DNA of 64,000 bases from contig CABUVO010000017.1 of NCBI GenBank assembly GCA_902495075.1, positions 1 through 64,000 on the forward strand, read 5' to 3'. Shown here one piece after another: positions 52,372 to 62,352 of this stretch; the first letter of the stretch is position 1, and the number at the start of each line of letters is the position of its first letter. The notes under the pieces were generated by a model. It was not told the DNA's origin and did not search any database. It saw only the letters and a list, made by a program, of their open reading frames with translations. Source of the stretch: an uncultured Porphyromonadaceae bacterium. GTDB lineage: Bacteria; Bacteroidota; Bacteroidia; Bacteroidales; Muribaculaceae. The position numbers were made by a program, and so were the translations under genes.

Positions 52372-53002
52372 ACGGCTCATATTTATTCTGGTTGCAGTTA
52401 CTGCCACCTTCTTTTTCTCCTCACCGGCATATGCTCAAGCCCAGGAGGAAGGTGGTGAGTTACGTCTTAAAGTCAAAGCTTATAAGGGACATAAATATAT
52501 TGTGGATGAATATGGCGATACCTGCCGATATACCTTCATTCGCGATTTAGTGGTCTTCCCACCCCTCAAATTCAAGAATAAGAAACAGGAACAATATTAT
52601 TGGCGCACAGTCAGAGATGTTCGCAAGACTCTTCCATATGCCAAATTGGCATTCGCAACATTATGCGAAACATACGAGTATATTCAGACCATTCCCGACA
52701 AGAAGGAACGCGAACGCCATCTGAAACGCCTTGAGAAAGATATTTTCGAGCAATATAAACCGGTGGTTAAAACAATGACAAAAAACCAAGGTAAGGTATT
52801 GCTTAAGTTGATCAACAGGGAAACAGACCAGTCTTCATTCAATATAGTGAAAGCCTTCTTAGGTTCATTCCGTGCCGGTTTCTGGCAAACATTCGGCAGA
52901 TTCTTCGGCATGAATATGAAAGCCGGCTTTCATCCCGAGAAAAACAAAGATGATGCAATGATCGACCGCATCGCCACCCTTATCGAACAAGGGGCGCTAT
53001 AA
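52364..53002 (+). CDS. DUF4294 exported protein
   Basis: A 212-residue protein with a signal peptide (~1-25) and the DUF4294 region (VVFPPLKFKNKKQEQYYWRTVRDVRKTLPYAKLA, ~60-95) near the middle. The tail is helical and basic. The family is widespread in Bacteroidota, always beside lepB/WbqC-like genes in my recollection, with no known role. I start at 52364 (ATG); an upstream TTG at 52361 is possible. Confidence 0.75.
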   Translation: MIRRLIFILVAVTATFFFSSPAYAQAQEEGGELRLKVKAYKGHKYIVDEYGDTCRYTFIRDLVVFPPLKFKNKKQEQYYWRTVRDVRKTLPYAKLAFATLCETYEYIQTIPDKKERERHLKRLEKDIFEQYKPVVKTMTKNQGKVLLKLINRETDQSSFNIVKAFLGSFRAGFWQTFGRFFGMNMKAGFHPEKNKDDAMIDRIATLIEQGAL

Positions 53003-53050
53003 TAAGGGAAAAGGTTACAAGGAAAAGGGGAAAGGGAAAAAGTAGGGAGG
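52998..53050. repeat. Purine-rich heptamer-like tract between convergent genes
   Basis: Words such as TAAGGGA, AAAGGTT, ACAAGGA, AAAGGGG, AAAGGGA follow each other at about 7-base spacing. It lies between the convergent DUF4294 and glycosyltransferase genes. No pairing arm is present, so it is a one-armed version of the element. Confidence 0.5.
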
Positions 53051-54013
53051 TTAGGTATAGATAAAACGCGCGAAGATGCGTATGGGAGTCTTGCCAAAAT
53101 ATGAAAGAAATGCGCCTATTTTATTTTTTAATCTTACATTGGGATTTAAGAGACTGTTTAATCTCTCCTTTTTTATGACATTCCAACATCTTTTCTCCAG
53201 ATTATTGTCATGATATTTATTCACAGACATCAGACAGAATATGTTAAAATGCGCACTCATTCTTCTATCTTTAGCTGCCCGTAGAAGATCTTTATTAGGA
53301 TATTCCCCTTTTTCTCCAAAATATTCAACTATTCTATCGGTCACATCCAGCACATCTGCCCTCCCAATATTAAACTTATGCAAATAGCTCTCTGGATTCT
53401 GACGATAATAATACAATTTACGATAACTTACAGCAATTTTTTCGAACTGAGGAAAATATCTATAAAAAGCATCCAGATCTTCATATCCTATACCAACAGT
53501 AAAAGGTAGTTTCGGCAAAAGATTTCGTTTGTATAATTTACCCCATGCAGAATGCGTGCAATCATATCTTTTTTGATAAAAAATATCACACATATATTCA
53601 ACACATCCAAAAGAGCTATCGGATTTATAAGAATTTACCGAAAATTCATTTGTTGTGAAACATACGCAAGACACATCAGCTCCCATCCTATTAATAACAT
53701 CTAACGATATCTCTAAAAAACGAGGATGAAATGCGTCATCAGCATCCAAAAATGTTATAAAACTGCCATAGGAATCTTTTAAACCTGCGTTTCGGGCACA
53801 TGATAATCCTCCGTTTTCCTGATGTATCACTTTTATGCGAGAATCCTTTGCTGCATATTCATCACATATTGCCGGACAAGCATCTCGAGAACCATCATCC
53901 ACAAGGATAAGTTCCCAGTTAGAATAAGTTTGCGCCAACACGCTGTCAACGCATTGGCGCAAATATTTCTCCACGCCGTAAACCGGCACAATTATGCTGA
54001 TTAGCTCAGACAT
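53051..54013 (-). CDS. Family 2 glycosyltransferase
   Basis: A 320-residue GT2 enzyme. The N-terminal GT-A fold is clear: IIVPVYGVEKYLRQCVDSVLAQTY, LILVDDGSRDACP and the DADD (DXD-type) metal motif in ITFLDADDAFHP (~90). No signal peptide or transmembrane helix, so it acts on the cytoplasmic face. AT-rich relative to its neighbours, which suggests different ancestry, as is common for surface-glycan genes. The acceptor is unknown. It is convergent with DUF4294 and codirectional with frr. Confidence 0.88.
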   Translation of the reverse strand: MSELISIIVPVYGVEKYLRQCVDSVLAQTYSNWELILVDDGSRDACPAICDEYAAKDSRIKVIHQENGGLSCARNAGLKDSYGSFITFLDADDAFHPRFLEISLDVINRMGADVSCVCFTTNEFSVNSYKSDSSFGCVEYMCDIFYQKRYDCTHSAWGKLYKRNLLPKLPFTVGIGYEDLDAFYRYFPQFEKIAVSYRKLYYYRQNPESYLHKFNIGRADVLDVTDRIVEYFGEKGEYPNKDLLRAAKDRRMSAHFNIFCLMSVNKYHDNNLEKRCWNVIKKERLNSLLNPNVRLKNKIGAFLSYFGKTPIRIFARFIYT

Positions 54014-54049
54014 AAGTAGTTAGTTTACACTATTATAAACCTAAAAAGT

Positions 54050-54607
54050 TTACACAGTCAGGATTTCTTTCTCTTTCTCAGCAAAGAGGGCGTCAATTTT
54101 CTTCATATACTTGTCGTGGATTTTCTGGACGTCATTCTCGGCATCCTTCTCCACATCCTCGCTCAGACCATTTTTGATCTCCTTCTTCAACCCTTCGATT
54201 GCCTCGCGACGTGCATTGCGCACTGAAACCTTTGCATTCTCAGCCTCACCTTTGGATTGCTTCACAAGCTGTTTACGACGATCTTCGGTAAGAGGTGGAA
54301 TAGATATTCTTATCACTTCACCATTATTCTCGGGGGTGATGCCCAGATCAGAGTTGATAATGGCTTTATCAATCTCTTTGAACATCGATTTTTCCCAAGG
54401 TGTTATAGCGATTGTGCGCGCATCGGGAACACTGATGTTGGCAACGTTTGAGATAGGAGCCTGCGAACCGTAATAATCCACTCGGATGCCATCAAGCAAA
54501 CGGGCAGAGGCTTTACCGGCGCGGATATGCGAAAGCGTGTCCTCCAGATAGTCAACGGCAAGCTGCATATTATCCTCAGCATTACCAAGATATTCTTTTA
54601 CTTCCAT
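54050..54607 (-). CDS. frr: Ribosome recycling factor
   Basis: A 185-residue RRF, complete. RAGKASARLLDGIRVDYYGS (~28-47) and PPLTEDRRKQLVKQSKGEAENAKVSVRNARRE (~110-140) are the family hallmarks. With EF-G it splits post-termination ribosomes. It follows pyrH on the minus strand, the usual pairing, across a heptamer-repeat gap. Confidence 0.97.
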   Translation of the reverse strand: MEVKEYLGNAEDNMQLAVDYLEDTLSHIRAGKASARLLDGIRVDYYGSQAPISNVANISVPDARTIAITPWEKSMFKEIDKAIINSDLGITPENNGEVIRISIPPLTEDRRKQLVKQSKGEAENAKVSVRNARREAIEGLKKEIKNGLSEDVEKDAENDVQKIHDKYMKKIDALFAEKEKEILTV

Positions 54608-54718
54608 CTTATATTTAATGTTTAATGTGTAATGTTTAATGAGGTTTTAGGTTTAAGGCTTTAGGTCTTAGAAAGCTTCGCCGAATTGTTCTAAAGCCTA
54701 ACACCTAAAGCCTAATAT
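54608..54718. repeat. Double heptamer-periodic repeat between pyrH and frr
   Basis: Two 7-base families meet here. First AATGTTT/AATGTGT words (~54613-54643), with no partner arm in view; then AGGTTTT, AGGTTTA, AGGCTTT, AGGTCTT (~54645-54672) facing TAAAGCC, TAACACC, TAAAGCC, TAATATC (~54692-54721). The spacer contains GCTTCGC (54675-54681). The facing arms can form a long hairpin inside the pyrH-frr pair. Confidence 0.8.
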
Positions 54719-55429
54719 CTAATTCTTGACGAGCGTTCCGATATTGTCGCCGGTAAGCATCTTCTTCAGATTTCCCTCTATATCCATGTTAAAGACATAG
54801 ATAGGCATCTTGTTTTCCTTACATAATGCAGTGGCTGTGAGATCCATCACTTTGAGACCGCGTGCAAGCACTTCGTCATACGTGATTTCATCAAATTTCA
54901 CAGCTGAAGGATCTTTTTCCGGATCGGCGGTATAAACACCGTCAACGCGTGTGCCCTTGAGCATCACATCAGCTTCAATCTCGATGGCTCGAAGTGCAGA
55001 ACCGGTATCTGTGGTGAAATAAGGATTCCCTGTGCCGCAACTTATGATGGCAACCTTCCCCTCTTCCATGGCTTTTATGGCACGCCATTTAGAATAATGC
55101 TCCCCTATGGGATGCATGGCTATGGCTGTAAACACCTGCGCGGGCTGTCCCATGGCTTCAAGGGCTGAGCTTAACGCTAATGAATTGATCACAGTGGCAA
55201 GCATTCCCATCTGGTCACCCTTTACACGGTCAAAACCTTTTCCTGCTCCCGAAAGACCACGGAAGATATTGCCACCACCAATCACTACCCCTATCTCTAC
55301 ACCGGCTTCAACCATCTCTTTAATCTGACGTGCATATGCATTCAGACGATCGGTATCGATTCCTGTGCCATGACCGGCAGCAAGAGATTCCCCGGAGAGT
55401 TTTAACAGTACTCTTTTATATTTCATCAT
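54719..55429 (-). CDS. pyrH: UMP kinase
   Basis: A 236-residue UMP kinase of the amino-acid kinase fold. VLLKLSGESLAAG and GVVIGGGNIFRGLSGAGKGFDRVKGDQMGMLATVIN are standard, as is NPYFTTDTGSALRAIE near 140. It phosphorylates UMP to UDP and is usually feedback-controlled by UTP. I start at 55429 (ATGATGAAA); a TTG at 55438 opens the frame further. The gene is followed by frr. Confidence 0.96.
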   Translation of the reverse strand: MMKYKRVLLKLSGESLAAGHGTGIDTDRLNAYARQIKEMVEAGVEIGVVIGGGNIFRGLSGAGKGFDRVKGDQMGMLATVINSLALSSALEAMGQPAQVFTAIAMHPIGEHYSKWRAIKAMEEGKVAIISCGTGNPYFTTDTGSALRAIEIEADVMLKGTRVDGVYTADPEKDPSAVKFDEITYDEVLARGLKVMDLTATALCKENKMPIYVFNMDIEGNLKKMLTGDNIGTLVKN

Positions 55430-55538
55430 AAGTAACAAAATTTAAACGATATGTATAAGTGATGAAATTTCAATTCCCCAAAGTTAATGAAATTTCAGGA
55501 ATTATGCATAAGTAAGTAACAAATTTTATGAAGCCAGA

Positions 55539-58500
55539 TCAGATGGGATTGGAATTTTCTATAATATTGAAGATATCAAGAGCATCGGATACCCCCGGCA
55601 CATTGTCTATCATTATATATCTTTTTCCGTTCACTTCCCTCAGCTCACATCGTCGGGGATTCTGCTGCAGATACATCAGAACTTTGCCGAAGGCTGTGGA
55701 ATTATAGTAGGCTTTATTATCATCACCGACAAAATAGACCCGCATCTTTCCTCCTTTAAGCACCAGACGCTCTATGCCAAGGCGACGGGCGGACATTCTC
55801 AGCGGAACTACACGGATAAGTTCTTCTGTGGTGAAGGGTATCTCGCCAAAGCGGTCGCGCAGTTCTGCCCGGAATTCTTCCAGCTTTTCAAGACGCTCCA
55901 TATTGTCAAGACGCCGGTAGAGCGTAATGCGCTCGTTTTCCTGCGGCACATACTCTGCCGGAATCCGGAGTTCAAGATCGCTTTCAATAGTGCAATCGGC
56001 AGTAAATTCCTCAGCCTGACCGGCTGCAACATCGGTAAAGGTATCGGCAAATTCTTCAGTTTTCAGCTCTAAAACAGATTCCTTGAGAATCTTCTGATAT
56101 GCCTCATATCCAAGATCGGCAATAAAGCCACTCTGTTCGGCTCCAAGAAGATTGCCGGCACCACGTATATCGAGATCCTGCATCGCTATGTGTATTCCCG
56201 AGCCAAGATCGCTGAAGCTCTCGATTGCCTGCAGTCGTCTGCGGGCTACAGGTGTCAGGGGCAATCCTGGTGGCACAAGGAGATAACAGAATGCTTTCCG
56301 CGAACTACGCCCAACACGACCGCGCAACTGATGCAGCTCGCTGAGTCCGAAATTCTGCGCATTGTTCACCATTATGGTGTTGACATTGGGCATGTCTATA
56401 CCGTTTTCAACAATAGTGGTCGATAGCAACACATCGTAATCCCTGTTGGCAAAATCTATTATCGCCTGCTCTACCCTTTCCGGAGGCATCTGGCCATGAG
56501 CTGTAACAACACGCACCTGAGGAATCAATCTTCGCAACGTATTCTCAATATGAGCTAAATTCTCAATTCGGTTGGAGATGAAAAATACCTGTCCATTCCG
56601 GCTCAGCTCGAATTCCACCGCCTCTTTTATCACATCATCGTCGAAACTGCTGACGTTGGTGACTACTGGCTGACGATTGACCGGAGGGGTGTTCAGCGAA
56701 CTCAAGTCGCGAGCTCCCATAAGGGAGAACTGAAGCGTGCGAGGAATAGGCGTAGCGCTCATTGTCAACGTATCCACATTGACTTTCAACTGCTTGAGTT
56801 TCTCTTTCACCGCAACTCCGAATTTCTGTTCCTCATCGATTATTAGCAATCCGAGGTCCTTGAACTTCACCCCTTTTCCAATAATCTTATGGGTGCCTAT
56901 GAGGATATCTATCTTACCTGCCTCAAGATCAGCCAGTATCTGCTTGACGTCCTTAGGTTTTCGCGCACGAGATATAAAATCAACCCTCACGGGGAGATCC
57001 TTGAGACGATCCGCAAAAGTGTGGTAATGCTGCATAGCCAGCACTGTGGTTGGAACAAGCACAGCCGTCTGTTTGCCGTCTACAGCTGCCTTGAAGGCAG
57101 CGCGGATGGCGATCTCTGTTTTGCCGAAGCCCACATCACCGCAGATAAGCCTGTCCATCGGCTTTGGCGATTCCATATCCGCCTTCACAGCCTGTGTGGC
57201 TTTGAGCTGGTCGGGAGTGTCTTCATATATGAAACTGGCTTCAAGCTCATGCTGCAGATATGAATCGGGAGCGAAAGCATGTCCTTTCTCTTCTCGCCGT
57301 GCTGCATAAAGCTTGATGAGGTCTCTGGCTATATCCTTGACTTTGGTTTTAGTGCGTTCCTTGAGCTTGTTCCATGCACCGCTGCCGAGTTTATTGATTT
57401 TCGGTGGCACACCTTCTTTACCCCTGTATTTCGAAAGTTTGTGAAGGGCGTGAATGCTCACCAAAATAATATCGTCGTTCTGATAAAGGAGTTTTATCAT
57501 CTCCTGTGGCTTACCATTGACATCCGTGCGCACCAGACCCGCGAATTTCCCAATGCCATGGTCAATATGCACGATGTAGTCGCCTATCTCGATCTGGTTA
57601 AGCTCACGAAGTGACAGCGCCAGCTTGCCACTTCTTGCGCGGTCACTCTTCAGGTTATATTTATGGAAACGGTCGAATATCTGATGGTCTGTAAAGAAAC
57701 AGTTCTTACCGTCGTGATCCACAAAACCCTCATGCAGTGTGCGGTCAACGGCAGTGAAAGGTATATTATCTCCTCTATCCTCGAAAATATTCCGCAGCCG
57801 TTCAGCCTGATAGGGGGAATCAGACAGAATGAATATCCTGTAACCGTCGGCAAGGAATTTCAGGAAACTATCGGATATAAGTTCAAAATTCTTGTGATAG
57901 AGAGCCTGCGGACCGCAATTGAACGAAATGACGGCATCCGCACGGAAATCGGCATCGGAACCTTGCGATCCGAATTTCACAACCTTCATTCCGGCAAACC
58001 TGCGGATGAAAGCCTCAGCATCCACCACTTTCTCCATCGCTTTTGCATCACCCTCATCAGCTATAAGCGCAGCTGAGGAGAAGGTTTCTTCCGATACCCC
58101 TTTTACGCGCTCCAGAAGATACGACGGGCTCTGACACATCACCAATGTACCGTCATCCACAAATTCAAGAAGACTTATACCTTTTTCAGATGTCTCCGAA
58201 GACGAGGGTGGAAGCACATTGATGCTTTCAAGCTTCTCCTCACTAAGCTGCGTCTCCACATTGAAAGTGCGTATCGAATCAACTTCATCGTCAAAGAAAT
58301 CAATTCGATAAGGAAGTTCACAAGAATAGGAATAGACATCCACGATTGAGCCTCTGCGGGCAAACTGTCCCGGCTCATATACATATTCCGTTTCGCGGAA
58401 ACCGAGTTCACGAAGCCTTCCGGTGAGGTCCGACAATATGATTCGTCCTCCCACCTTCAGCGACACACTGTTGTCGGCAATCGTGGCGGCATCCGCCACT

Positions 58501-58895
58501 TTCTCTGCCAATGCTTCAGGATATGATATCACATATCTTAGCGGGCTCTTCTTGTCGCCCAACGCATTGAGCACTTCCGTGCGCAGAATCTGCGATGGAG
58601 CATCAGGCTGACCATACTTGATATCCCGTTTGTACCCACTTGGGAAAATACCTACCGCCTCCGGCCCGAGAATCTGGCAAAGGTCATTATAGATATATCC
58701 CGCCGTGTCGAAATCATCGGCAACAATCAATGCCGGATGTTTCTGCGGCTTCAATGCCGCAAACAACATAGCGGCAGAACTCCCCTCCAGTCCGGAGAGG
58801 AGCAACCGTTTTATCTTTTTGTCGCCCAAGGCTTTCTCTACGGCTGCGGTGCGCGCTTCCGTTGCAAAAAGCTTATCGGCTTCCCTTAATTCCAT
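55539..58895 (-). CDS. mfd: Transcription-repair coupling factor
   Basis: An 1118-residue Mfd. The N-terminal UvrB-homology part is followed by an RNA-polymerase interaction domain (GDYIVHIDHGIGKFAGL, ~435-460) and the translocase with Walker A GDVGFGKTEIA (~590), DEEQ in LLIIDEEQKFG and motif VI QLRGRVGRS. A TRCF C-terminal domain closes it. It removes stalled RNA polymerase and recruits UvrA. Length is normal; nothing is missing. Confidence 0.96.
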   Translation of the reverse strand: MELREADKLFATEARTAAVEKALGDKKIKRLLLSGLEGSSAAMLFAALKPQKHPALIVADDFDTAGYIYNDLCQILGPEAVGIFPSGYKRDIKYGQPDAPSQILRTEVLNALGDKKSPLRYVISYPEALAEKVADAATIADNSVSLKVGGRIILSDLTGRLRELGFRETEYVYEPGQFARRGSIVDVYSYSCELPYRIDFFDDEVDSIRTFNVETQLSEEKLESINVLPPSSSETSEKGISLLEFVDDGTLVMCQSPSYLLERVKGVSEETFSSAALIADEGDAKAMEKVVDAEAFIRRFAGMKVVKFGSQGSDADFRADAVISFNCGPQALYHKNFELISDSFLKFLADGYRIFILSDSPYQAERLRNIFEDRGDNIPFTAVDRTLHEGFVDHDGKNCFFTDHQIFDRFHKYNLKSDRARSGKLALSLRELNQIEIGDYIVHIDHGIGKFAGLVRTDVNGKPQEMIKLLYQNDDIILVSIHALHKLSKYRGKEGVPPKINKLGSGAWNKLKERTKTKVKDIARDLIKLYAARREEKGHAFAPDSYLQHELEASFIYEDTPDQLKATQAVKADMESPKPMDRLICGDVGFGKTEIAIRAAFKAAVDGKQTAVLVPTTVLAMQHYHTFADRLKDLPVRVDFISRARKPKDVKQILADLEAGKIDILIGTHKIIGKGVKFKDLGLLIIDEEQKFGVAVKEKLKQLKVNVDTLTMSATPIPRTLQFSLMGARDLSSLNTPPVNRQPVVTNVSSFDDDVIKEAVEFELSRNGQVFFISNRIENLAHIENTLRRLIPQVRVVTAHGQMPPERVEQAIIDFANRDYDVLLSTTIVENGIDMPNVNTIMVNNAQNFGLSELHQLRGRVGRSSRKAFCYLLVPPGLPLTPVARRRLQAIESFSDLGSGIHIAMQDLDIRGAGNLLGAEQSGFIADLGYEAYQKILKESVLELKTEEFADTFTDVAAGQAEEFTADCTIESDLELRIPAEYVPQENERITLYRRLDNMERLEKLEEFRAELRDRFGEIPFTTEELIRVVPLRMSARRLGIERLVLKGGKMRVYFVGDDNKAYYNSTAFGKVLMYLQQNPRRCELREVNGKRYIMIDNVPGVSDALDIFNIIENSNPI

Positions 58896-58932
58896 AAGAT
58901 TAAGAAGCAGTTTGAATCAATTCATGGCATCA

Positions 58933-60591
58933 CTATTTCCCGAGCATGCCATCGTAGGTTGATTTATTTTTCAGTATATCCTCAGCAAGCTTCAAGGCTT
59001 TATCGGTTTTCAGTTCGTAAGCCACTTTCCCTTTATCGTAATAATACCTTCCTACAATCTCAGAACCGAGGTATTCCGAAATCTCACCTCTGTGAGTGTC
59101 AAGATCGTGATCAAGATTATGGGTCAGCAGCTCTGCAAGTTTGTCAATCTGAGCCTTTGTATCATCGTTCATGTATCCTTCGGTTTCTGCTGTGGTGCGC
59201 AATGTTTTCACCATCTCCTCGCACACTTTGTCGTATTTGAATTTCTTAGGATCTATGGATTTCTTGAAGTCCGCATACATATCATCGGTAATCTCGAAAT
59301 CTTTCGGTTCACTTATCGAAGGATGCTCAGCTGTGAATTTTGTGGCGTAATCAAAAGCCCAGTTGTCGGCAACAATGTTATAGACCAGACGATTCACCTT
59401 ACCCCAATCAATAGTAGTGTCCGGACGCAGTCCACCTCCGTCACGCACCTCCCTGCCGTTGGCAGTGTGGTAGACATTCGTAAGACTATCAGGCACGCGT
59501 GCCACAGAACCGTCGGGATTGCGGCGTGAATAATCCAAAGCCTGTATCAATCTGCCTGAAGGAAGATAATATTTGGCAACCGTCACTTTAAGCAAACCTC
59601 CGTAAGGAAGCTGCAACGGGGTCTGCACCAGCCCTTTGCCAAAACTGCGGGATCCAATCAACACAGCTCTGTCCAAATCTTGTAACGAACCTGCTACAAT
59701 TTCAGATGAAGAGGCACTCCCTCCATCAATCAAGACAGCAAGAGGGGTGTCTGGTAATATCGGCTTACGCGTAGTCTTATAGATTTTTTCCTGAAGAGGA
59801 TCTCGCCCGATGGTACGCACAACTTCAGTGCCTTTGGGCACGAAGCACCCCACAAGATCCACTGCACTCTCAACCAGACCTCCGCCATTGCCGCGCAGAT
59901 CTATCACTACGCCCCGAAGCTCCTTATCTTCCTTGAAACGCTCGAGAACCTTACGCACTTCAGCCGGAGTCTTATCGATAAAACTCGTGAGACGAAGATA
60001 ACCGATATTGTTGATAATGGTGTCAAAACTCATGCTCGGCTCCTGCACTTTAGCGCGCATTATCTCCATAGTGAGGATGGAATCGACCACATAGGGACGC
60101 TTCACGGTGACTTTCACCGGAGTGCCGGGAACACCCTTCAGCAATTTGGTGACGAATTCACTACCTTTGTCTGCCACATCCGTAGTGTCTACTTTTATTA
60201 TATGATCGCCCGGGCGCAAGCCTCCTTTGGCTGCCGGGCTCCCCTCCATCGGCTGGGAAATGTAAGATCCTCCGTTGCGTTGCATGATATAGCTGCCTAT
60301 ACCGCCATATTCTCCGGTAGTCATCTTCTGTAACTTCTCCTGATCATCGGCGCTGTAATATTCAGTATAGGGATCGGTTGAGGCAAGAAATGCCTCTATC
60401 GCCGCCTTGAAACTCTCATCGGTATTGATGGTATCCACATAGTGAAGTTCCACCTGTTTAACAATCGAGTTGAAATTATTAAGATTGCGCGCCAGCGATG
60501 CGTCATGACTCTTCTGAGCCGACAATGTAAGCCCTGCTGCGGCAAAAAGTGCTGCAGCAGGCAATATGTGGAGAAGTCTTCTTTTTTTCAT
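58933..60591 (-). CDS. S41-family C-terminal processing protease
   Basis: A 552-residue periplasmic protease. A signal peptide (~1-25) is followed by a PDZ domain (~85-165, with PAAKGGLRPGDHIIKVD) and the S41 core. The catalytic Ser lies in GGSASSSEI (~295) and Lys in FGKGLVQTP (~322). C-terminal ~150 residues are charged and helical, as in Bacteroidota CtpA-like proteins. It probably trims or degrades misfolded envelope proteins. It is 37 bases after mfd on the same strand. Confidence 0.92.
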   Translation of the reverse strand: MKKRRLLHILPAAALFAAAGLTLSAQKSHDASLARNLNNFNSIVKQVELHYVDTINTDESFKAAIEAFLASTDPYTEYYSADDQEKLQKMTTGEYGGIGSYIMQRNGGSYISQPMEGSPAAKGGLRPGDHIIKVDTTDVADKGSEFVTKLLKGVPGTPVKVTVKRPYVVDSILTMEIMRAKVQEPSMSFDTIINNIGYLRLTSFIDKTPAEVRKVLERFKEDKELRGVVIDLRGNGGGLVESAVDLVGCFVPKGTEVVRTIGRDPLQEKIYKTTRKPILPDTPLAVLIDGGSASSSEIVAGSLQDLDRAVLIGSRSFGKGLVQTPLQLPYGGLLKVTVAKYYLPSGRLIQALDYSRRNPDGSVARVPDSLTNVYHTANGREVRDGGGLRPDTTIDWGKVNRLVYNIVADNWAFDYATKFTAEHPSISEPKDFEITDDMYADFKKSIDPKKFKYDKVCEEMVKTLRTTAETEGYMNDDTKAQIDKLAELLTHNLDHDLDTHRGEISEYLGSEIVGRYYYDKGKVAYELKTDKALKLAEDILKNKSTYDGMLGK

Positions 60592-60616
60592 TCTTTTTAT
60601 TGATAATACCCCCTGA

Positions 60617-62200
60617 TCAAACTTTCGGAGTTTCGGGATGAGGATAATCTACAGTGTAATGGAGTCCGCGACTCTCTTTCCGCTCCATCGCCTGACGCAT
60701 GATTAGATACGCCACGTTTATGATATTGCGAAGTTCGCAGAGCTGTCGGGATGGTTTGCTGCATTTGAAGAGAGCTTCCGTCTCCTGGTAAAGGATATCA
60801 AGACGATTCCAAGCCCGTTTCAGCCGCAAATCGCTCCTCACAATTCCAACATAATATCCCATTATCTGGTTCACCTCTTTTTCAGACTGAGTGATGAGCA
60901 CCATCTCTTCGGGATGAACCGTGCCTTCGTCGTTCCATTCAGGCACATCATCGCGCCAGTCGTATTCTCCGATATGCTCCATGGCATGGCGTGCCGCAGC
61001 ATCGGCATATACCACAGCCTCTATCAGCGAATTGGATGCGAGTCGGTTCCCTCCATGAAGACCCGTGCATGAGCATTCTCCAACAGCATATAGCCTGTTG
61101 ATGGAACTCTCGCCATCAAGATTCACCTTTATGCCGCCGCATAGATAATGAGCGGCAGGAGCAACGGGTATCATGTCTTTCGTAATATCTATGCCAAGCG
61201 AAAGACATTTCTCATATATGTTCGGGAAATGACGCTTGGTTTCCTCCGGATCTTTGTGAGTCACATCCAGGAAGACATGGTCAGTGCCATGGAGTTTCAT
61301 CTCGGAATCGATGGCACGCGCCACAATATCGCGAGGAGCGAGCGACAACCGCGGATCATACTTTTGCATGAACTCCTCGCCGTCAAGATTGCGGAGCACG
61401 GCACCATATCCACGCATCGCTTCAGTAATAAGGAAACTGGGACGGTCGCCGGGATGATAAAGAGCCGTAGGATGGAACTGAATAAATTCCATATCGCTCA
61501 CCGTGCCTTTGGCACGATATACCATAGCGATGCCATCACCTGTTGCGATAAGAGGATTGGTAGTGGTGGTATATACTGAGCCCACACCTCCGGTAGCCAT
61601 TACCGTTACTTTGGCAAGAAAGGTATCTACCTCTCCTGTCTCCTGATTGAGCACATAGGCTCCGTAGCATGTAATGTCTGGAGTGCGGCGCGTCACAACC
61701 TTTCCTAAATGATGCTGTGTGATGATCTCTACGGCAAATCTGTCGGTGAATACGTCAATATTAGAATCTTTCTTGACAGTCTCAACAAGACTCATCTGAA
61801 TCTCCGCGCCGGTATTGTCGGCATGATGGAGAATGCGGAATTCCGAGTGTCCACCCTCGCGATGGAGGTCAAAGTCTCCGTTTTCATTTTTGTCAAAATC
61901 AACGCCCCAGCCTATGAGCTCCCGGATCTGTGAGGGGGCATTCTTCACTACCTTCTCCACAGCCGCAGGATCACTGAGCCAGTCGCCTGCCACCATTGTG
62001 TCATGGATATGTTTCTCGAAATTATCGACCTCGAGATTGGTCACTGAGGCAACGCCGCCCTGAGCGAAGAATGTATTTGCCTCATCCGGGGATGTCTTGC
62101 AGATCATCGCCACCTTGGCTCCCGCGCGGGAAGCCTTGAGCGCAAAGCTCATGCCCGCGATGCCGGAACCGATCACTAAGCAATCATATTTATATACCAT
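60617..62200 (-). CDS. nadB: L-aspartate oxidase
   Basis: A 527-residue FAD flavoprotein. The dinucleotide motif GSGIAGMSFALKAS (~8-21) and HREGGHSEFRILH (~120-132) are typical, and HRYGTNRLASNSL-type residues (here CTGLHGGNRLASNSLIEAV) occur at ~370. It converts L-aspartate to iminoaspartate in NAD synthesis; under anaerobic conditions fumarate is the likely electron acceptor. nadA and nadC are not in the window. Divergent from the CHASE2 gene. Confidence 0.94.
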   Translation of the reverse strand: MVYKYDCLVIGSGIAGMSFALKASRAGAKVAMICKTSPDEANTFFAQGGVASVTNLEVDNFEKHIHDTMVAGDWLSDPAAVEKVVKNAPSQIRELIGWGVDFDKNENGDFDLHREGGHSEFRILHHADNTGAEIQMSLVETVKKDSNIDVFTDRFAVEIITQHHLGKVVTRRTPDITCYGAYVLNQETGEVDTFLAKVTVMATGGVGSVYTTTTNPLIATGDGIAMVYRAKGTVSDMEFIQFHPTALYHPGDRPSFLITEAMRGYGAVLRNLDGEEFMQKYDPRLSLAPRDIVARAIDSEMKLHGTDHVFLDVTHKDPEETKRHFPNIYEKCLSLGIDITKDMIPVAPAAHYLCGGIKVNLDGESSINRLYAVGECSCTGLHGGNRLASNSLIEAVVYADAAARHAMEHIGEYDWRDDVPEWNDEGTVHPEEMVLITQSEKEVNQIMGYYVGIVRSDLRLKRAWNRLDILYQETEALFKCSKPSRQLCELRNIINVAYLIMRQAMERKESRGLHYTVDYPHPETPKV

Positions 62201-62352
62201 CTCTGAATGATATTAGACCGTAGTCAGACCCCGATGTATATCCCCGAGGTCTCGCTTCAACCTGCAAATTTAGCAATTCTTTTTCAAATTCCATCCATTA
62301 CGTTCCTCAACTTACAGATTTTTATTAACTTTGGAATAAATTCTTCCCGCTA

